DNA of 64,000 bases from NCBI GenBank assembly GCA_963677325.2, contig CAXXGM010000003.1, positions 620,001 through 684,000 of the forward strand, read 5' to 3'. This document shows, one piece after another, positions 44,080-54,600 of the stretch; position 1 is the first letter of the stretch, and each line of letters opens with the position of its first letter. This DNA comes from G963677325 sp963677325 (GTDB lineage Bacteria; Bacteroidota; Bacteroidia; Bacteroidales; Prolixibacteraceae). The notes under the pieces were generated by a model. It searched no databases, was not told the origin of the DNA, and was given only the letters and a program-made list of their open reading frames with translations. A program made the position numbers and the translations under genes.

Positions 44080-46698
44080 ATGAAACGAGTATTTTTTATT
44101 TTGTTTTTGTTCACAGGGTTTGTTGTATTTTCTCAGGGGAAAGCTCCTTTGTATAAGGATCCATCGGTTCCCGTAAATAAACGTGTCAGCGATCTTCTGA
44201 AGCGGATGACCCTGGATGAAAAGATTGCCCAAATGAGACATATCCATTCCAGCAATTATAATGTGGATGGTCATTTGGATCTAAATAAATTAAGGTCTTT
44301 TACTCAGGGGAAAAGTTTTGGTTGCATAGAGGCCTTCCCATATTCAGCGGAGGAGTATTCAAAAACGATATGGGAGGTACAACAATACATGAAAGAACAC
44401 ACCCGGTTGGGCATTCCTGTTATTCCGGTCATGGAAGCTCTACATGGGACAGTACAAGATGGCTGTACGATTTATCCTCAGTCAATTGCGCTTGGCAGTA
44501 GTTTTAATCCTGTATTGATCGGGGAAATGGCAGAGAATATCGCCAGAGAGATACGGGTAATCGGGGCAAAGCAGGTCTTGGCTCCAGATCTTGATCTGGC
44601 CAGGGAACTGCGTTGGGGCCGGGTCGAAGAAACATACGGAGAAGATCCATATCTGGTTTCCCGGATGGGTGTGGCTTATGTAAAAGGGATACGTAAATAC
44701 GGGATTATTTGTACTCCAAAACATTTTATAGGGCATGGTTCTCCAATAGGGGGACTGAATTTGGCTCCCGTAGAGGGAGGGAAAAGACAACTATTAAGTT
44801 TGTACTTGCAACCCTTTGAGAAAGTGATAAGAGAAGGGGATCCGCTTTCGATAATGAACTGTTACAGTTCGTATGACTGTGAGCCGGTAGCAGGATCCCC
44901 CTATATGATGACAGAGCTGTTGCGCCATGAACTCGGATTTAAAGGGTATGTATATGCAGACTGGGGTTCTATTTCGATGCTGAATTATTTTCATCATACT
45001 GCAGCAGACGGGGCTGGGGCAGCAATACAAGCAATAGAGGCAGGGATTGATCTTGAAGCTGGCAATGGTAGTTGTAATTATGAGAATCTGGAACGTCTTG
45101 TGAAAGAAAAGACCCTGAATACTGAATACATTGACCGTGCGGTGAGTCATATTTTGTATGCCAAATTTGTATCAGGTCTTTTTGAAGATTCGCCACCGGA
45201 TACAACTGTCGTTCGTCAGTATATGCATACTTCTCAATCGATTAAACTTGCCAAAGTATTGGCAGATGAAAGTGCGGTATTGCTGAAAAATGACCATTCT
45301 CTTTTACCGTTAAATCCTGATCGATTAAAATCAATTGCTATTATTGGACCGAATGCGAATTTGGCACAGTTTGGGGATTATACATGGGGATATGAAAATG
45401 CGGGTGCAGGTGGCGTAACGCCACTGGAAGGGATCAAAAATTTACTTGGGAACAAAGTGCTCATTCATTTTGCCTTAGGATGCGATCTTGCAAGCCAGAA
45501 TAAGAAAGGGTTTTCGGAAGCGGAAGAGGCTGCTAAAAATAGTGATGTAGCTGTTGTATTTGTGGGTTCTCAGAGTTCTTTGCTTTCAAGAGCGACCAAC
45601 AGTGTTCCGACAAGCGGAGAGAGTTTTGATTTGTCGGATCTGAGTTTGACAGGAGTACAGGAGGATTTGATTAAGACGGTGTATAATACAGGGACTCCGG
45701 TTATTGTTGTATTAGTAACAGGAAGACCCTTTGCGATTCCGTGGGAAAAGGAACATGTACCGGCAATTATTGTACAATGGTATCCTGGGGAGGAAGGAGG
45801 AAATTCAATTGCAGATATCTTATTCGGCCGGGTAAACCCTTCAGGAAAACTGGCAGTTTCTTTTCCTCAGAGTACAGGACAGACACCGGTGTATTACAAT
45901 TACTTGCCAAGCGATAAAGGTTATTATAATCAGAAAGGTAGTCCGGAACGTCCCGGGAGGGATTATGTGTTCTCCAATCCCGATCCGTTATATCCTTTTG
46001 GACATGGGTTAAGCTATACCCGTTTTGAATATTCTAATTTCCAGTTAACAAAGAAGTTTTTCGATTTGAAAGATACGGTTTCCGTTCAGGTAGAAGTGCA
46101 GAATAAAGGGGATCGGGACGGGAAAGAAGTAGTTCAGCTTTATATCCGTGATTTGGTCAGTTCGGTTGAGACGCCGGTAAAGCAGTTAAAAGCTTTTGAG
46201 AAGATAAGTCTCATCAAAAATGAAAAGAAAAGGATAACTCTTAAAGTGCCGGTCAGTGAGTTATATCTATATGACCGAGATTATAAAAGAGTGGTAGAAC
46301 CTGGCGATTTTGAATTACAGATTGGATCTTCATCACAGGATATTAAGTTCAGACAAGTTTTTACTGTAGAAGATAAGAGTTTAGGGAAGAAGGAACAGCG
46401 TAATCTTAATATGAAATCGAGGATAAATTTTGAATCCGGGTTGACGCATTCGGATAAGACGGTTCTGGTTATGATAAAGGGCGTTGTGATGGATGTTCAG
46501 TCTAACTTATTGAAGGGAGTAATGGTATCTGTTAAGGGAGAAGAGATTTCTGTCCGGACAAACGATAAAGGAGAATACATGATAAAGGTACACCCTGGAG
46601 ATTGGCTTCAGTATCGATTGGGTGGATACCATACGAAGGAAGAGCAGGTGAACAGAGATAAGTATATGAGTGTAAGTTTGGTTCCAGAAGGGAAATAA
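44080..46698 (+). CDS. GH3 beta-glycosidase with C-terminal regulatory-like domain
   Basis: The frame opens with GTG at 44008, but the ATG at 44080 gives a clean signal peptide (M-K-R-V-F-F-I-L-F-L-F), so 872 residues. The GH3 N-terminal barrel has K-H-F-I-G-H-G and nucleophile D294 in Y-A-D-W-G-S. The C-terminal alpha/beta sandwich has S-G-E-S-F-D-L, a likely acid/base Glu, and a fibronectin-like domain ends near 775. Residues about 795-872 form an extra domain (I-K-G-V-V-M-D-V-Q...L-K-G-V-M-V-S-V-K-G...G-E-Y-M-I) that looks like the carboxypeptidase-regulatory-like domain normally found at the N-terminus of SusC proteins. Substrate could be beta-glucosides, beta-xylosides or arabinosides. 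Confidence 0.88.
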   Translation: MKRVFFILFLFTGFVVFSQGKAPLYKDPSVPVNKRVSDLLKRMTLDEKIAQMRHIHSSNYNVDGHLDLNKLRSFTQGKSFGCIEAFPYSAEEYSKTIWEVQQYMKEHTRLGIPVIPVMEALHGTVQDGCTIYPQSIALGSSFNPVLIGEMAENIAREIRVIGAKQVLAPDLDLARELRWGRVEETYGEDPYLVSRMGVAYVKGIRKYGIICTPKHFIGHGSPIGGLNLAPVEGGKRQLLSLYLQPFEKVIREGDPLSIMNCYSSYDCEPVAGSPYMMTELLRHELGFKGYVYADWGSISMLNYFHHTAADGAGAAIQAIEAGIDLEAGNGSCNYENLERLVKEKTLNTEYIDRAVSHILYAKFVSGLFEDSPPDTTVVRQYMHTSQSIKLAKVLADESAVLLKNDHSLLPLNPDRLKSIAIIGPNANLAQFGDYTWGYENAGAGGVTPLEGIKNLLGNKVLIHFALGCDLASQNKKGFSEAEEAAKNSDVAVVFVGSQSSLLSRATNSVPTSGESFDLSDLSLTGVQEDLIKTVYNTGTPVIVVLVTGRPFAIPWEKEHVPAIIVQWYPGEEGGNSIADILFGRVNPSGKLAVSFPQSTGQTPVYYNYLPSDKGYYNQKGSPERPGRDYVFSNPDPLYPFGHGLSYTRFEYSNFQLTKKFFDLKDTVSVQVEVQNKGDRDGKEVVQLYIRDLVSSVETPVKQLKAFEKISLIKNEKKRITLKVPVSELYLYDRDYKRVVEPGDFELQIGSSSQDIKFRQVFTVEDKSLGKKEQRNLNMKSRINFESGLTHSDKTVLVMIKGVVMDVQSNLLKGVMVSVKGEEISVRTNDKGEYMIKVHPGDWLQYRLGGYHTKEEQVNRDKYMSVSLVPEGK

Positions 46699-46701
46699 AA
46701 T

Positions 46702-46859
46702 TTAAGAGACTGTTTAAATTTTATTAATTGATATTTCAAGGAGAAAGATTTCTCCAGTTTTACCAATTTTTAGACTATCACAAAGACTATAAAATGACAT
46801 TTCAGAGATAAATTTTGATTCTTTGCGTGTTGAGAAAAGAAATTTAAACAGTCTCTTAA
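46702..46859. mobile_element. 158-bp MITE-like element with GAGACTGTTTAAATT ends
   Basis: Nineteen-bp perfect terminal inverted repeats, TTAAGAGACTGTTTAAATT (46702-46720) and its complement (46841-46859), start 4 bp after the GH3 stop. No coding frame. A relative lies at 55091-55343. The following 237 bp to the next gene hold nothing recognised. Confidence 0.75.
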
Positions 46860-47096
46860 TAATTGGGGTATCTGGTATTGTCCACTTTTCCTATACAAGC
46901 GGGAAGAATTAATACTTCTTCCGGCTCTGGATCTTTGGGTTTTAGTTTGGCAACCTTTTGGCTTACGATCCCATGCGTTTATATTGAATAAAATGGAAAA
47001 ATCAGATGAAATAAACCGAAAAGAACGCCCGAAATATTTTTAAATGCGCAAAATAATTTACTTTCGGATTTTAGGTAATAGATAAAATAAAGTCAT

Positions 47097-49421
47097 ATGA
47101 ATAAGATAGCTAAAACTATTATTGCCCTTTTACTGTTGGTCCATACTGCGTGTGGGGGTGAGCCTGTTAAAAAAGAAAAGCCGGTAGCCGTAAACGGAAC
47201 AAATAATTTCCCGGCCAATTACCACTATGCAGGTTGGCGGGGTGGCATTGGTGTTGCTTTTGGTCAGCCGGCTGCCAATATTCCTGATATTACAGAACTG
47301 GGACTTAACATTGTTTGGGGAGGAGAAGACCCCCGGCGTGCTGCTATGCTCGATATTGCTGTATTTCACTATTGGAATTCGGTTGTTGAAATTTCGATGA
47401 AAGACCCGGGCGGACGATTTGATTTCAGACAAATGGAGGACAAAGGCCAGGCCGCAAAACTTGCGTTTGACAAGTTCTCCGAATTACATTATGGCATTTC
47501 CGGCCTTTCAAAATATGCTAATGTAAAGTATCATCCTAGAGGAGCTTATGGCGATGTTTATGGTGAAATGGATTTATCTACTAATAATCCTCTTGTAAAG
47601 ACGGTGGTATCCAGTCGCTTGGAATCATTGACCGGGAGCGGGCAAAAACATGGCGGTATAGCGATGGACAACGCTGGTAAAGTTCCCGGATCTTTTTTGG
47701 AATATCTTCAAAATACATTACATCCTGAAGGGTTTGGCATTGCTACTAATGGTGGCCCCGAGCATTTATACCGTTATATTGATTTTTTCGGGAATGAGGG
47801 ATTTCAATTTTCTCAGAAGACGATGAAGAATATGCAGTCTAAAGGATTTAATGGTATCCTTGGCGAGTTTCTTACCCGCCAATTGTCGTCAGGAGAACTG
47901 GAAAGGTATCTGAAAGCTAAACAGTTTAATGGTATTGTTTATTTTGGATATACTGATGGACGTGATGTTGCCGCTGCCACAAATTATTCATTTTTTTATT
48001 GCCGTCCGGATATTTATAACCATCAACGATGGATTCTGCGTAAAATACTGCCGCTAAGCAAGGCCATATTTTGTGCCGAACCACAAAATAATGCATATGC
48101 CCGTATTCTTTTCAATAAGGAAACAGGCGGAATAAGTCAGGCAAATGATCGTCAAAAGGCCCAAGTTGATACTACCGGAAGGGTTATCGAACCAAGCGTT
48201 ACTGAATCAGACAAGGACGATATATTTGGGGGCACACTTTCTCTTGACGGAAGTATTAAAAGGTATGGCAACGATATCAATAAAGGAGTTTATTTATATG
48301 TTAATTCAAATAAATCTGAAGCTATCGAATGTAATAAAGACAGTCTTGGTATAAAGGCTAACACGATTGTTTTTGACGAATTTTCGGAAACTACTTTAAA
48401 ATCGAAGAAGAAAGGAAACGTAGTTCGATTTGATACTCCGTCGGGGCCGTCTTTAATACAATTAGGGGATACAAAAACAGTGGTTGGTAATATCCTTTTA
48501 CGTGTTTCAGAATCGTTTGAATCGCAATTATTACAGCGCCAAATGGATGAGAAATTTGGGCTTGGGTATTCACAAAAGTCCATTACAGTACCTCCAATTG
48601 AAAATAATTCATCCAAAGCTGATTTCGATAAACCCCAGAAGCCGTGGGAACCCTTTTGCCAAGGGTATGTAATCGATTTAAAAACAAAAAAATCGGGAAA
48701 GGGTAGTTTGCGTACCGATGGAAATACATATTCTGTATATAGCGGGCAATGGCTTTACCACAACCGACAGGGCGCTGCACAGTTTGTTACGCTGAACCAG
48801 TCGGAACCTGTTCCTTTGACTCTTACTGCATTTAGCAAATCGGAAAATGTGAAAAAGTCAGAATTAAAGGCAATTACAGAAACAAACCGCAGGAATCATT
48901 TGGGTGAACGGTTGGGTTATTATTATGCTATGCATCTTTATCTTGATTATCAGGATGGAAGTTGGCCAGAGGTTCACACATTTGCTTTTTCTCCGGGAAC
49001 GCATGACTGGGAAGAAGGTAAAATTACAGTTGTTCCCAAAAAGGCAGTGAAAACAGCGATGGTTTTGGTTGAATTACATCAACCGGAAGGTACAGCATGG
49101 TTTGACGACTTTAATCTTGTTGAAAAAACAGACCCTGAACGCAACCTTTTAGCAAGCGCCGACTTTGGTGATTCTGATGTTTTATTGGATAAAACAAAAG
49201 CGCCGGAATACGAAAAGAAAGTTGCCCGGTTGATGTCAAGTGTCAATAAGGTACAAAAGCAAATCAGTATAGATAAACTGGAAAAACTGGAAGAAGATAT
49301 CTTGTCCCTTAAAGACTGGCTTTCTGCTCAGGGCATTGCTAAAATGTATGGACGCGAAATGCGCGACCTCATTGATGCGCAACACAAAATAGATCTGTGC
49401 TGTCAGTTACTAAAGAAATAG
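47097..49421 (+). CDS. Unrecognised large lipoprotein, possibly a glycoside hydrolase
   Basis: 774 residues with a lipobox ending at H-T-A-C near 19. I do not recognise the family. Residues about 40-370 alternate strand and helix in a TIM-barrel-like way, with acidic candidates in G-I-A-M-D-N-A-G, F-G-N-E-G-F-Q-F and V-Y-F-G-Y-T-D-G-R-D. About 390-500 is beta-rich, about 520-690 looks like a jelly-roll carbohydrate-binding module (including A-W-F-D-D-F-N-L-V), and about 700-774 is a charged helical, coiled-coil-like tail. The position between GH3 and GH27 and the lipid anchor fit a surface enzyme that acts early on the polymer. The catalytic role is inferred only from layout and context. Confidence 0.55.
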   Translation: MNKIAKTIIALLLLVHTACGGEPVKKEKPVAVNGTNNFPANYHYAGWRGGIGVAFGQPAANIPDITELGLNIVWGGEDPRRAAMLDIAVFHYWNSVVEISMKDPGGRFDFRQMEDKGQAAKLAFDKFSELHYGISGLSKYANVKYHPRGAYGDVYGEMDLSTNNPLVKTVVSSRLESLTGSGQKHGGIAMDNAGKVPGSFLEYLQNTLHPEGFGIATNGGPEHLYRYIDFFGNEGFQFSQKTMKNMQSKGFNGILGEFLTRQLSSGELERYLKAKQFNGIVYFGYTDGRDVAAATNYSFFYCRPDIYNHQRWILRKILPLSKAIFCAEPQNNAYARILFNKETGGISQANDRQKAQVDTTGRVIEPSVTESDKDDIFGGTLSLDGSIKRYGNDINKGVYLYVNSNKSEAIECNKDSLGIKANTIVFDEFSETTLKSKKKGNVVRFDTPSGPSLIQLGDTKTVVGNILLRVSESFESQLLQRQMDEKFGLGYSQKSITVPPIENNSSKADFDKPQKPWEPFCQGYVIDLKTKKSGKGSLRTDGNTYSVYSGQWLYHNRQGAAQFVTLNQSEPVPLTLTAFSKSENVKKSELKAITETNRRNHLGERLGYYYAMHLYLDYQDGSWPEVHTFAFSPGTHDWEEGKITVVPKKAVKTAMVLVELHQPEGTAWFDDFNLVEKTDPERNLLASADFGDSDVLLDKTKAPEYEKKVARLMSSVNKVQKQISIDKLEKLEEDILSLKDWLSAQGIAKMYGREMRDLIDAQHKIDLCCQLLKK

Positions 49422-49574
49422 TGTAACGCAGAAGGAAATATTTTTGTATTCCGAATTGATTTTTCTGAAAAGAGAGTAAAAGTTTTAGAAAATATTAATA
49501 ACGGCCAGATAGTGCAATGTTTGTCCGGATAAAAATCGGAATTAGAAATTGGTTTTATGTAAAAAGTCAAATTT

Positions 49575-50768
49575 ATGAAGAAAAGATTATTGGTTTTTAT
49601 TTGTATAGTACTCTCAGTCGGAGCTTTTGCGCAGAAATTTGATTTGGCAAAAACTCCGCCAATGGGTTGGAACAGCTGGAATAAATTTGGTTGTCGGGTA
49701 AACGAAGAAGTGGTAATTAAGGCCGCGGAAGCCATGGTCGCGAGTGGAATGCAGGATGCAGGCTATGAATACGTTATAATTGATGACTGCTGGCAGGTTT
49801 CACGAGATAAAAATGGAGAGATCGTTGTAGATACAACCCTCTTTCCACACGGGATGAAGTATTTGGCAGACTATGTCCACTCTTTGGGGCTGAAGTTCGG
49901 AATTTATACGTGTGCAGGGCTTACAACCTGTCAGAAACGGCCCGGTTCGCGCGGATACGAATTTCAGGACGCCCGTACCTATGCCCGCTGGGGAGTTGAT
50001 TATTTAAAGGTAGACTGGTGTTATTGTGGTTCCGGGCAAAACTCTCTTGCTTCTTACTCTCTCATGAGGGATGCTTTACATGCTGCAGGTCGTCCGGTTG
50101 TTTTTAGTATTTGTGAATGGGGGGAAACGCAACCCTGGACGTGGGCAATTGATGTTGGCCATTTAGGGCGTACGACCGGCGATATAAGAGATAACTGGGA
50201 CTCCATGATCAATATTGTTGACGAAGAAAAACCGCTTGCAAAATACGCCAGGCCCGGATACTGGAATGATCCGGATATGTTGGAAGTAGGAAATGGCGGC
50301 ATGACAACCAACGAATATAAAACTCACTTTTCCATGTGGTGTTTACTGGCTGCTCCGTTGATAGCGGGGAATGACCTGTCGAATATGTCGGAAGAAACCA
50401 GGTCGATTCTGACGAATGCTAACCTGATTGCTATCAATCAGGATAAATTGGGAAAGCAGGCTGTTTGTATCCGCGAAAGCGGGGGCTATGAAATCTGGAT
50501 CAAAGATTTGGCCAATAACGAAAAGGCTGCTTGTCTTTTGAACAGAAGTGATGAGGGAAAAGAAGTACTGGTAAATTTTAACCGGCTATTAAGGGTCAAA
50601 GGTGAAACTGACCCGCGTTATCAGTTATACGAGGATTCCTATCAACTGTCAAATTACAGGATATGGGACTTGTGGGAAAACGAGGAGGTCAAAATTACCG
50701 GGGACTATAGAATTATGATAAAAATTCCTCCTCATTCTGTAAAGGTTTACCGATTCAGAAAAAAGTAA
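49575..50768 (+). CDS. GH27 alpha-galactosidase
   Basis: 397 residues with a signal peptide ending at A-F-A-Q (about 20). The GH27 start T-P-P-M-G-W-N-S-W-N-K-F is at about 27-38. The nucleophile is D147 in Y-L-K-V-D-W-C-Y, and the acid/base is likely D203 in T-T-G-D-I-R-D-N-W. The distance between them matches characterised family members. The C-terminal 100 residues are the usual beta-sandwich. It removes terminal alpha-1,6/1,3-galactose or alpha-GalNAc. It is on the same strand as its neighbours, 153 bp after the unknown lipoprotein. Confidence 0.93.
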   Translation: MKKRLLVFICIVLSVGAFAQKFDLAKTPPMGWNSWNKFGCRVNEEVVIKAAEAMVASGMQDAGYEYVIIDDCWQVSRDKNGEIVVDTTLFPHGMKYLADYVHSLGLKFGIYTCAGLTTCQKRPGSRGYEFQDARTYARWGVDYLKVDWCYCGSGQNSLASYSLMRDALHAAGRPVVFSICEWGETQPWTWAIDVGHLGRTTGDIRDNWDSMINIVDEEKPLAKYARPGYWNDPDMLEVGNGGMTTNEYKTHFSMWCLLAAPLIAGNDLSNMSEETRSILTNANLIAINQDKLGKQAVCIRESGGYEIWIKDLANNEKAACLLNRSDEGKEVLVNFNRLLRVKGETDPRYQLYEDSYQLSNYRIWDLWENEEVKITGDYRIMIKIPPHSVKVYRFRKK

Positions 50769-51038
50769 GAATATCCTTCATCAAATCGTCTATATATTTA
50801 ACGCCGATGGAGGAGGTTGTAATGGCTCAAAAAATCATCTGTGGAAATCAGAATTACAACAATTCAGCAACGAGAGTGGGCTGAGTATACATGTAAGTCC
50901 TTTTCCACCAGGAGTAAGAAGAAGGAACTCTTTATTTGAGGAGATTGGCCATTACCGTATGCAATAGGTATGGATGACGCTACTGTTGAGTGATTGAGTC
51001 CAGTTTACTAAAATAAAAATAAACTAAATTCCAATATT

Positions 51039-53069
51039 ATGATAAAATTAATTGAGCTAATTTCTAATTCTATTACTAAAAGAATAGTATTTATTTGTTT
51101 CTGTTTTTTCATTTTTATAAATGAGAGCAGAGGGCAGCCATATTACCCAGGTATTAATATAGGGAAGGCGATAATCAATAAAGGGAAAAACAGCATATCA
51201 TTAAAAAATAACGCTTTTAGTATTTCTATTTATGGGCTTCATGATAAATTGGAGTCGATCAGGTTTATTAATAAAGAAAATAATGATGAGTATGTATTTG
51301 GAAACGATGATTTGTTTTCTATCGTTTTATTTAATGGAGATTCACTTGCATTAGACCAATTTCGTTTGGACTCTGCCACTCAGCCACAAAAAGGAATGGA
51401 CCAGAATGGCCCTTATGTTAAAACAGAGTTGATATTATCAAATAGCAATTATGGAATTTATTTAAGCTGGGAAGTGAAATTAAATGATCAGGCAAATTAT
51501 GTAAGCCACACATTCAATATTCATTCCGGATCAAATATCGTTAAGAAAATATATACACTACGTATTCCTGAGAAATATAAACCGAAAATTCTTGGTCAGG
51601 TTGATGGTTCTCCTGTAGTTTCTGAAAATGTTTTTTGGACTATAGAAAATCCTATGTTCCAAGTTCATAAGGAGAATGGAGCATTTAGTCTATATGTCTT
51701 GCCTATAGAAGAACATGCTAATGGCGAAAACATATACAAGGAATCTATGGCTTGGGGATGTTCTCCAGTCGGTCAGCTTCGAAGGAGTTTTTTATACTAT
51801 TTGGAGAAGGCTAGAGCGGTTCCATACCGGCAATTGACTTTTTATGATTCCTGGTATGATCTTTCTTATGATTTAAATGTATTAACCGAGGAAGATTGCA
51901 TAGACCGGGTTAAAACGTGGGGAGATAGTCTAAAAGCCAGAGGTCTTGGATTGAACTGTTTCTTATGGGATAGTGGTTGGGATGATTGGAATAATATGTG
52001 GGAATTTAACAAAAAGCTACCAGATGGGTTTAATAACATTAATGCTTCTGCCAAGCAGTATGGCGCTTCTATGGGGGCCTGGCTTTCCCCGTGGGGAGGT
52101 TATGATGAATTTATAAAGGTACGATTGGCAACAGCAAAGGAGCGTTTTCCCCAATATAAAATCAATGAACATGGATTAACGTTAACAGATCCAAATTACT
52201 ATACATATTTTAAAAATGTGATTATTAAACTGATTCAGGATAATAATGTCTCCCTATTTAAGATAGACGGAATAGATCCGGGTAAATATAATCCTGATTG
52301 CAGGGGCTTTGGTATTTACGCTGATGAGATGCATGCTTTTATCCGTCTTGTAAAAAGAATACGAGAAGTAAAGCCTGATGTTCGTTTGAATTTAACAGTT
52401 GGAACCTGGCCTTCTCCCTTTTGGTTGTGTTATGGAGACAATATATGGAAAGGGGGAGAGGATTATGGTGCAACAGGAGAAGGGACTCATCGTCAACAAT
52501 GGATGAATTTTAGGGATAACGGTGTATACAAATGTATTACAAAATCTCCGTTATGCCCGATAAGTTCACTCATGTTTCACGGTATTACAATTGCCAATTA
52601 TGGGGCAACTGCCGGGTATGAAATGGATGACCAGTCTATTTCGGATGATATTTGGACCTATTTTTCGAATGGTACAAGCCTTCAGGAATTGTATATTAAC
52701 CCTCATAAACTAAACAGGAATAATTGGGATGAGCTTGCCAAAGCGATTAAATGGTCACGGAGCCATGAAGGTGTTTTGGTTGATTCTCATTGGATAGGTG
52801 GTGATCCGTCTAAAGGGGAAGTCTATGGATTTGCCTCCTGGAATCCTAATGATGGGACATTGATGCTTCGGAACCCTTCTTCGAAACCTGTTGATTTTTC
52901 TTTCAGTTTGAGTGAGCTATTAGAATTACCAAAAAAATTTGAAGGAAAATATAGTTTATTCAATGTTCGAACGGAAAGTGAGGAAGGCACATTTAATTCG
53001 TCAAAAAAAGGAAAAATTCATTTAAGTGCATTTGAAGTGAAAGTGATGAATGTAAAAGCAAATTTCTGA
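51039..53069 (+). CDS. Putative clan GH-D-like glycosidase
   Basis: 676 residues with a signal peptide (about 1-33). The N-terminal half (to about 255) is a beta-sandwich. The C-terminal part looks like a TIM barrel: F-L-W-D-S-G-W near 305, M-G-A-W-L-S-P-W-G-G-Y near 345, S-L-F-K-I-D-G-I-D near 406, a likely nucleophile site, and R-L-N-L-T-V-G-T-W near 450. These resemble GH36/GH27-type alpha-galactosidases in layout, but the family cannot be fixed. It is clearly distinct from the 41896 enzyme. Its codon use looks more AT-rich than its neighbours'. Confidence 0.55.
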   Translation: MIKLIELISNSITKRIVFICFCFFIFINESRGQPYYPGINIGKAIINKGKNSISLKNNAFSISIYGLHDKLESIRFINKENNDEYVFGNDDLFSIVLFNGDSLALDQFRLDSATQPQKGMDQNGPYVKTELILSNSNYGIYLSWEVKLNDQANYVSHTFNIHSGSNIVKKIYTLRIPEKYKPKILGQVDGSPVVSENVFWTIENPMFQVHKENGAFSLYVLPIEEHANGENIYKESMAWGCSPVGQLRRSFLYYLEKARAVPYRQLTFYDSWYDLSYDLNVLTEEDCIDRVKTWGDSLKARGLGLNCFLWDSGWDDWNNMWEFNKKLPDGFNNINASAKQYGASMGAWLSPWGGYDEFIKVRLATAKERFPQYKINEHGLTLTDPNYYTYFKNVIIKLIQDNNVSLFKIDGIDPGKYNPDCRGFGIYADEMHAFIRLVKRIREVKPDVRLNLTVGTWPSPFWLCYGDNIWKGGEDYGATGEGTHRQQWMNFRDNGVYKCITKSPLCPISSLMFHGITIANYGATAGYEMDDQSISDDIWTYFSNGTSLQELYINPHKLNRNNWDELAKAIKWSRSHEGVLVDSHWIGGDPSKGEVYGFASWNPNDGTLMLRNPSSKPVDFSFSLSELLELPKKFEGKYSLFNVRTESEEGTFNSSKKGKIHLSAFEVKVMNVKANF

Positions 53070-53303
53070 CATAGTGGAATTTTTATATCAAATTATAAAT
53101 TAATAATACTAAAATAGATATTATAAGTACATGGTATCCAAATCTACTTTCACCCAGTACCAAAATGAACTTATTTCGGCTATCCGGAAAAGGATTAATG
53201 AAAAATTACGGCTGAAAATCCTATCCGGGGAAAGTGAATTCATTGTAGTTGGGAAAGATGAAGATGGTATAAAAAAGGGTATAATACCTTTATTATGGGA
53301 TAC

Positions 53304-54600
53304 CATGACTGTCCACTTAAAATAAGTTGAGTGACAGTTGTTTACAATCGAGTTCTTTGACATCTTTGTAATCTGTATCTGCAAACAGTTCATTTACAGG
53401 CGTTTTATCCAGCAAGGATATGCCAATTACCTGTCATATTTCGTAAGTTGACCGCTCTATTTTCAGTTCATTTCCTACGATAGCCACCAAGCAATATGTA
53501 ATGATGGCACTGTAGATTTGGATGCGAACAGCATTCTCGGAAGTCTCCCCAAAGGATTTGATCTTCAGGTGTTGTTTGATCCATTTGAAAAAGAGTTCTA
53601 TCTGCCAGCGATTCTTGTATAGCAATGCAACCTGATCGGATGTGACTTGGAAATTATTGGTTAGAAAGACGAAAGTCCGTTTGGTTTCCTTATCGTAAAA
53701 TTTGACTCTTCTCAGTTTTACAGGATATTCTTTGGATACATAAAAGCCTTTCAGTTTACCAATTTGATCACATAAAACTCCGGTGCTTTTGTCAATCTTC
53801 ATGGAATACATCCGGTTAAATTTGAGGTTTTATTTTGCTCATATGACGGAAAAAGCGGGATGAACAGTTATCCTGTAGAGTCTGGTGTAATTCACATATC
53901 CTCGATCAAAGATATATAATGCATTCTGCTCATAGGCCAGATAATCCATTGCTTTCATATCATTCATCGTGGCAGGAGTTATCTGTACAAAGGCTGGTAT
54001 TTGCGTTGTTATATTAAAAAGAGTGTGAAGTTTTATCCCGGCTTTGGTTTTACGAAAGGTTGCCCACCAGAATACACTCAGACACAAGTCAATGGTCGAT
54101 GAGTCAAAAGCATAGATTTTGCCTTTAATCTCAAAATCATTGTTGGCCCTTTTTTTTCTGGCAATAGCGATAAGGTGATAAGCAAACGCTTCAAATATTT
54201 TGCTGTTTCTGGTTTCATTGGCTTTTGCCAAATTACTTCTTGTAACGCTAATACCGAAGCCCAGATGATAAGATTTACTGCTATGGGCATCCAGAGCAAC
54301 AATCAAATCTCTAAGACTATCCCGATTGGTGAGTTGACCGAAAAGCATGCAGAGTAGCTGGTTCCAACACGAAAAATGTTTAACCCACTTATTGCCTTCA
54401 TACTTTTCGACAAAACGATCGAAAATCCGCTGAGGTAAAAACTCAACAATCTGTGTGAAAACATATTTTCGTTGATTCATAGTTGGATGTTTTTCCAACT
54501 AACCTAATCAATTCAAATCGTCACGCTACTTAAACTCTTGCAAATTATAGATTATCAATGATTTCAATGAACATATTTATATTTTTAATGGACACTCATG
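53304..54600 (-). mobile_element. Decayed IS4-family insertion sequence, 1297 bp
   Basis: Ends CATGACTGTCCACTTAAAAT and, inverted, CATGAGTGTCCATTAAAAAT match at about 17 of 20 bases. The 9-bp direct repeat ATGGGATAC flanks it (53295-53303, 54601-54609). The transposase within is interrupted by two in-frame stops. It inserted at the start codon of the DUF4954 gene. Confidence 0.88.
53434..54498 (-). pseudogene. IS4-family transposase broken by two nonsense codons
   Basis: The N-terminal piece (54498-53839, 219 residues) has the DUF4372-like start and Asp residues in Y-A-F-D-S-S-T-I-D and I-F-D-R-G-Y. The C-terminal piece (53811-53434, 125 residues) has Y-K-N-R-W-Q-I-E-L-F-F-K-W-I-K, the YREK-like motif. 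The two pieces are in the same frame: between them lie a TGA and a TAA separated by two codons, then N-L-K-F-N-R in frame. This is loss by point mutation, not a frameshift. The element cannot move itself. Confidence 0.88.

Noticed and set aside
53131..53325. 64-codon open frame before the dead IS
   Set aside because: Not recognised, runs into the IS inverted repeat, and in the reconstructed pre-insertion sequence it ends soon after in another frame than the DUF4954 gene. It may be a leftover of a degraded gene but cannot be supported.
53812..53841. TGA between the two transposase pieces as a recoded (selenocysteine or read-through) codon
   Set aside because: A second stop (TAA) follows two codons later, and no selenocysteine element is evident; decay explains both.
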